From Clostridia bacterium (lineage in GTDB: Bacteria; Bacillota; Clostridia; Oscillospirales; CAG-272), in assembly GCA_017522125.1 (NCBI GenBank), contig JAFXAC010000071.1, positions 1-35,077 of the forward strand: DNA of 35,077 nt. The letters are read 5' to 3'. Made by a program: the position numbers and the translations under genes. This document shows positions 32,338-35,077 of the stretch, one piece after another. Below the pieces are notes generated by a model. It saw only the letters and a list, made by a program, of their open reading frames with translations, did not search any database and was not told the origin of the DNA. The first letter of the stretch is position 1. Each line of letters opens with the position of its first letter.

Positions 32338-32783
32338 CACTTTACCCCCGTAGAGCCAAAGCCGCCCTCGCCGCGCTCGGTATCGTCAAGCGTGTCTACC
32401 GCCTCAAACTCGGCGCGGATAATGGGTAAAAACATCATCTGCGCTATTCTGTCACCGTCGTGTACCTCAAACGGCTCGTCCGACGAGTTGTAAAGCGCAA
32501 CGCCTATCTCGCCGCGATAGTCCGCGTCGATAACGCCTATACCGTTTGCAAGGCAGATGCCCTTTTTGGTCGCAAGTCCGCTTCTTGCCGCCACTACAGC
32601 AACAACGTCGCGGCGTTCGGGAGAAATTGCAATTCCCGTCGGCACGAGCGCACGCTTACCCGGGGCGATAACGATGCTCTCGCCCTCAAGCGCGGCGCGA
32701 AGGTCCACGGCGGCGCTGTCCGCGGTGGCGTATTCGGGGGCTGATGCCCCTCTTGTCAGCTTAATTTTAACGTCTATATTCAT
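32337..32783 (-). CDS. dut: dUTP diphosphatase
   Basis: The 148-residue protein has the trimeric dUTPase motifs in order: ADSAAVDLRA (motif 1), ARSGLATKKGI (motif 2), GVIDADYRGEIGVALYN (motif 3), GDRIAQMMFLPI (motif 4), and C-terminal GEGGFGSTG (motif 5) that closes on the substrate. It converts dUTP to dUMP and keeps uracil out of DNA. It is the first gene of the dut-maf-mre-PBP2 run, with a promoter at 32827-32855. Confidence 0.96.
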   Translation of the reverse strand: MNIDVKIKLTRGASAPEYATADSAAVDLRAALEGESIVIAPGKRALVPTGIAISPERRDVVAVVAARSGLATKKGICLANGIGVIDADYRGEIGVALYNSSDEPFEVHDGDRIAQMMFLPIIRAEFEAVDTLDDTERGEGGFGSTGVK

Positions 32784-32826
32784 ATCGGTTTTCCTTTCGG
32801 TCTACTTCGCCTATTATAACTATTAT

Positions 32827-32855
32827 ATTATATCACATTATAAATATAGTTTCAA
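32827..32855 (-). promoter_or_regulatory. Promoter of the dut-maf-mreBCD-mrdA operon
   Basis: TTGAAA (32855-32850), 17 nt, TATAAT (32832-32827) on the minus strand, about 45 nt before the dut start. Confidence 0.82.
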
Positions 32856-32898
32856 TAGCTTTTCGCCTTTCGCTTGTTAACATTTTGTGTCCTTTCTC

Positions 32899-32927
32899 TT
32901 GCGTTTTTGCTCGGCGCGTGGTAAAAT
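32899..32927 (+). promoter_or_regulatory. Promoter of nth
   Basis: TTGCGT (32899-32904), a 17-nt spacer and TAAAAT (32922-32927), followed by GGAGAG before the nth ATG. Confidence 0.72.
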
Positions 32928-32956
32928 AGATTTAGCAAATAAAACGGAGAGATCAA

Positions 32957-33622
32957 ATGGAAAACAATAAAAAGGAGCTTGGCGCGGCTGTCGCGCACGC
33001 GCTGAAGGAGCTTTACCCCAACGCCGCCTGCTCGCTCGAATGGGGCGGCAAGGAGCCGTGGCGGCTTCTCGTAATGGGACGCCTTTCGGCACAATGCACC
33101 GACGCACGCGTAAATATAGTTTGCAGGGAGCTTTTCGCACGCTTCCCCACCCTTGACGCAATGGCGGACGCGCCCATCGGGGAGCTTGAGCAGATAATAC
33201 GCCCCTGCGGACTTTACCGCACAAAAGCCGCGTCCGTAAAGGCGGCGTGCGAGCGTCTGCGTGACGAGTTCGGCGGCGTCCTTCCCGCCGACATTGACAA
33301 GCTTTTAACACTCTCGGGCGTTGGGCGCAAGATAGCAAATCTCCTGCTCGGTGACGTTTTCGGCATCAACGCCATAGTCGCGGACACGCATTGCATACGC
33401 ATATGCGGCAGGCTTGGCTTTTATCCCGAAAGCCTCAAGGACCCTGTGCGAGTTGAGAAAATACTCTCCGAGGCGATACCCGAAAACGAGCAGACAGACC
33501 TTTGCCACCGCCTTGTCGAGTTTGGGCGCGAGGTCTGCCGCGCACAAAGCCCGAAATGTGAGAAATGCTCTATATCCAATCTTTGCGCAAGATATTGCAA
33601 TAACGTAAAAAATATGATATAA
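32957..33622 (+). CDS. nth: Endonuclease III (DNA glycosylase/AP lyase)
   Basis: Removes oxidised pyrimidines from DNA. The 221-residue protein has the helix-hairpin-helix LSGVGRKIANLLLGDVFG with the catalytic Lys (GRK), the catalytic Asp in IVADTHCIRI, and a C-terminal 4Fe-4S cluster loop, CRAQSPKCEKCSISNLC (C-x6-C-x2-C-x5-C). Length is normal. It is divergent from dut, another enzyme of base quality control. The stop codon overlaps the -10 box of the next gene's promoter. Confidence 0.96.
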   Translation: MENNKKELGAAVAHALKELYPNAACSLEWGGKEPWRLLVMGRLSAQCTDARVNIVCRELFARFPTLDAMADAPIGELEQIIRPCGLYRTKAASVKAACERLRDEFGGVLPADIDKLLTLSGVGRKIANLLLGDVFGINAIVADTHCIRICGRLGFYPESLKDPVRVEKILSEAIPENEQTDLCHRLVEFGREVCRAQSPKCEKCSISNLCARYCNNVKNMI

Positions 33623-33623
33623 T
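33595..33623 (+). promoter_or_regulatory. Promoter of the membrane protein gene, inside nth
   Basis: TTGCAA (33595-33600), 17 nt, TATAAT (33618-33623). The -10 box includes the nth stop codon. Confidence 0.8.
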
Positions 33624-33659
33624 ACGACAGCTTATTTTATATTTCAGAAAGGAAGCATC

Positions 33660-34238
33660 ATGTATCAACAAAAAGCCCCTAATCCCTACGCCGCGCTCAA
33701 TCAGCGCTACACGAGCGCAAGATTTAATCTGCTGATAATGCTCGGATTTACGCTTATCAACGTAATACTTATGGCAATAGGCTCAAACACCTATCTGCTC
33801 TTTTCCGCGACTATCCCCTACGCCGCCGTGCAAACGGGAATGTTCCTTTGCGGCAAGCTCCCCGCCGAGTGGTACGAGGGCGGAACGTTTGAATTTTTGC
33901 CCGACTTCGTCCTGTTTATCGCCATCGCTATAGCCGCCGCCATCATCATCTACGTATTTATGTGCTGGCTGTTTTCGAGCAAGGGCCGCTACGGCTTCTT
34001 TATCGCGGCGCTCGTTTACTTCGCGCTTGACACGCTGTATCTTCTGTGGATATTCGATTCGAGCCTGATACTCGACCTCGTTTTCCACGCGTGGGTAATA
34101 GGATATCTCGTTATCGGAATCGTTTCGGGTGTCAAGCTGAAAAAGACTCCCGCCCCTGCGCCCGAGGTCGTTACGGGCGACTGCACCTTCACGGACGTTT
34201 CGGACTCCACCGACGAAGGCAACGGCAACAAGGAATAA
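33660..34238 (+). CDS. Multi-pass membrane protein, unknown function
   Basis: The 192-residue product starts with a Pro/Tyr/Gln-rich cytoplasmic stretch (QQKAPNPYAALNQRYTSAR), then five membrane helices (about 22-42, 49-60, 82-103, 111-130, 137-158) and a short acidic tail. I recognise no catalytic motif. The site AGAAAGGAAG precedes the ATG, and the gene has its own promoter. Two hairpins follow it. A role cannot be assigned from context. Confidence 0.75.
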   Translation: MYQQKAPNPYAALNQRYTSARFNLLIMLGFTLINVILMAIGSNTYLLFSATIPYAAVQTGMFLCGKLPAEWYEGGTFEFLPDFVLFIAIAIAAAIIIYVFMCWLFSSKGRYGFFIAALVYFALDTLYLLWIFDSSLILDLVFHAWVIGYLVIGIVSGVKLKKTPAPAPEVVTGDCTFTDVSDSTDEGNGNKE

Positions 34239-34249
34239 TGAATAATTTT

Positions 34250-34278
34250 GAAGGCTTTTTGCGTAGCAAAAAGCCTTC
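34250..34278. repeat. 13-bp hairpin after the membrane protein gene
   Basis: GAAGGCTTTTTGC-gta-GCAAAAAGCCTTC without a following T-run; in form it resembles the units of the hairpin arrays. Confidence 0.6.
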
Positions 34279-34290
34279 AATAAGTTAATA

Positions 34291-34325
34291 GCGGAAGAAA
34301 CTCGCGTTTCTTCCGCTTTTGTTTT
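34291..34325 (+). terminator. Terminator of the membrane protein gene
   Basis: GCGGAAGAAAC (34291-34301) and GTTTCTTCCGC (34306-34316), loop TCGC, then TTTTGTTTT. Confidence 0.85.
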
Positions 34326-34599
34326 ATTCAAGGCTAAAGCTCATAACCTCAATGGCGATTCGTGCGCCGAGCCGAAACGCGTACACGAATATCTCGCGCT
34401 CGTTGATGTCCGAAAGCTCGGAATAGCAATCGTCAAACCTCTCAAGTATCTCCTTTTGCTTATCGGTGAGCGTCGCTTGCAGATTTTCGCGATGGTCGGC
34501 AACGTATCCGAGCAGCTCCTTCGCTTCCTTTGCAGATTCCCGATACTCGCCGTTGGGGCAAATATTGCCATACCACAGCTCTTCAAGTATACTTCTCAT
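34324..34599 (-). CDS. DUF6809-like small protein
   Basis: The 91-residue acidic, helical product begins MRSILEELWYGNICP, a stretch common to a family of small uncharacterised Clostridia proteins (DUF6809), followed by KEAKELLGYVADHRENLQAT and a C-terminal AFRLGARIAIEVM helix. Function is unknown; the family often occurs near mobile or accessory DNA. The site AGGAGG lies 5-6 nt before the ATG and a TATAAT box lies near 34645. A palindrome (34673-34695) lies further upstream. Confidence 0.78.
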   Translation of the reverse strand: MRSILEELWYGNICPNGEYRESAKEAKELLGYVADHRENLQATLTDKQKEILERFDDCYSELSDINEREIFVYAFRLGARIAIEVMSFSLE

Positions 34600-34672
34600 A
34601 AAAACCTCCTATGTAAATTGGCAAAGAGTGGATTTGAAAGCAATTATATCACAAATTTTTTGAAAAATTAGA

Positions 34673-34695
34673 TTTTATCACAAAATGTGATAAAA
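34673..34695. promoter_or_regulatory. Palindrome TTTTATCACA-AAA-TGTGATAAAA
   Basis: A perfect 10-bp inverted repeat with a 3-bp centre, upstream of the DUF6809-like gene. A half-site-like TATCACAAA lies at the -10 box nearby. It could be an operator or a short terminator (a short T-run follows). Confidence 0.5.
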
Positions 34696-34718
34696 CTTTT
34701 TATGATGAAGAAACCCCT

Positions 34719-35077
34719 ACGCCTAAAGTTTAAGGTGCGGGAATAGCGCGACCTTTAGCGTCATTCCGAAGTCGCGGCGCGTTGTTCCGCGCCGCGACGA
34801 GCGAATCTCGCCGTTTTTCCGCAGAAAAACGGCGCTTGATGTTAGCACCCAACCGATTTATTAAAGTTTAGCACCAAAAATCACGGCTACGAACCATTAA
34901 AAAGCGGTTGCACCGAGAGGCTCCCTCCGAGAGGTAGCGAAGCGGCGCGAGGGTAGTGAATGACACCACGGGGTGGTGTCAGAGCCCGAGCGTGACCGAG
35001 CCGAGGCGAGAGCTGTCGAGCGTACGCGAGACTGAAGGAGAGTGCGCGACAATACCACAAGCACTCGTTCCATCAAG
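34719..35077. repeat. Non-coding, highly structured GC-rich tail of the window
   Basis: No gene is supported here. Several hairpins follow one another: about 34719-34761 (CTAAAG with CTTTAG and an inner GGTGCG/CGCGACC stem); GTCGCGGCGCG-ttgttc-CGCGCCGCGAC (34771-34798); CGCCGTTTTTC-cgca-GAAAAACGGCG (34809-34834); and TGACACCAC-ggg-GTGGTGTCA (34961-34981). GTTAGCACC and GTTTAGCACC repeat at 34841 and 34866. The last 150 bases are built of CGAG-rich short motifs. It looks like a dispersed intergenic repeat or structured RNA, and it runs off the window. Confidence 0.55.

Noticed and set aside
1..35077. tRNA, rRNA, insertion sequences, attachment sites
   Set aside because: Reading both strands I saw no cloverleaf with GGTTCGA-type arm, no rRNA sequence and no transposase or integrase gene.

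Overview
The window looks like chromosomal DNA of an uncultured, low-motility gut-type Clostridia (Bacillota). Supporting this are strong sigma-A style promoters (TTGACA/TTGAAA, 16-17 nt spacer, TATAAT), GGAGG ribosome binding sites, Clostridia-type small proteins (a DUF6809-like protein, a C_GCAxxG_C_C protein, zinc-ribbon membrane proteins), a preQ1-I and a THF riboswitch, and dispersed hairpin repeats. Most genes are GC-rich with tight ATGA overlaps. The block at about 4.1-6.5 kb is visibly more AT-rich. No rRNA, tRNA, CRISPR array or insertion sequence was found.

Layout: (1) 0-4.1 kb: an alanine racemase followed by a solute-binding-like lipoprotein (minus strand), and divergently a small lipoprotein plus a SleB-type cell wall hydrolase whose frame is cut by an in-frame TGA exactly where a Trp is expected. 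(2) 4.1-6.5 kb: an AT-rich module with an XRE regulator, a zinc-ribbon membrane protein and a lipoprotein, with three operator-like repeats around two divergent promoters. (3) 6.5-9.2 kb: a QueT-type transporter under a preQ1-I riboswitch, back to back with a FolT-type folate ECF component and folC under a THF riboswitch. (4) 9.2-11.5 kb: a PlsC-like acyltransferase with a zinc-ribbon extension, an array of eight variable hairpins, and a zinc-ribbon DUF4870-like protein. (5) 11.5-20.3 kb: a complete aromatic amino acid operon (pheA-aroB-aroC-aroE/K/Q-aroA-tyrA-aroF) and a divergent TetR regulator. (6) 20.3-23.5 kb: a second hairpin array and a fused ATPase/permease ABC transporter. (7) 23.5-32.8 kb: a ten-gene minus-strand run dut-maf-mreB-mreC-(Gfo/Idh/MocA oxidoreductase)-mreD-CPBP protease-PBP2-pyridoxamine kinase-C_GCAxxG_C_C protein, centred on cell elongation. 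(8) 32.9-35.1 kb: endonuclease III, a membrane protein, a DUF6809-like protein and a non-coding, highly structured GC-rich tail.

How the genes work together: the aro block encodes every step from erythrose-4-phosphate and PEP to chorismate, and then to phenylpyruvate and 4-hydroxyphenylpyruvate. Its promoter and the promoter of the divergent tetR gene each carry a copy of the same 15-bp palindrome (GTTAACAGTGTTAAC), so a TetR-family repressor, rather than a T-box or TyrR, appears to control the whole pathway. The folate and queuosine-precursor transporters share one 300-bp intergenic region carrying two different riboswitches. The mre/PBP2 run is an elongasome operon with an unexplained dehydrogenase between mreC and mreD.

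The most notable items are the TetR-aro circuit, the AroE-AroK-AroQ open frame with an internal ribosome binding site, the two variable-hairpin arrays with constant linkers, the TGA-interrupted hydrolase, and the FolT leader in which one hairpin can act both as terminator and as ribosome-binding-site blocker.
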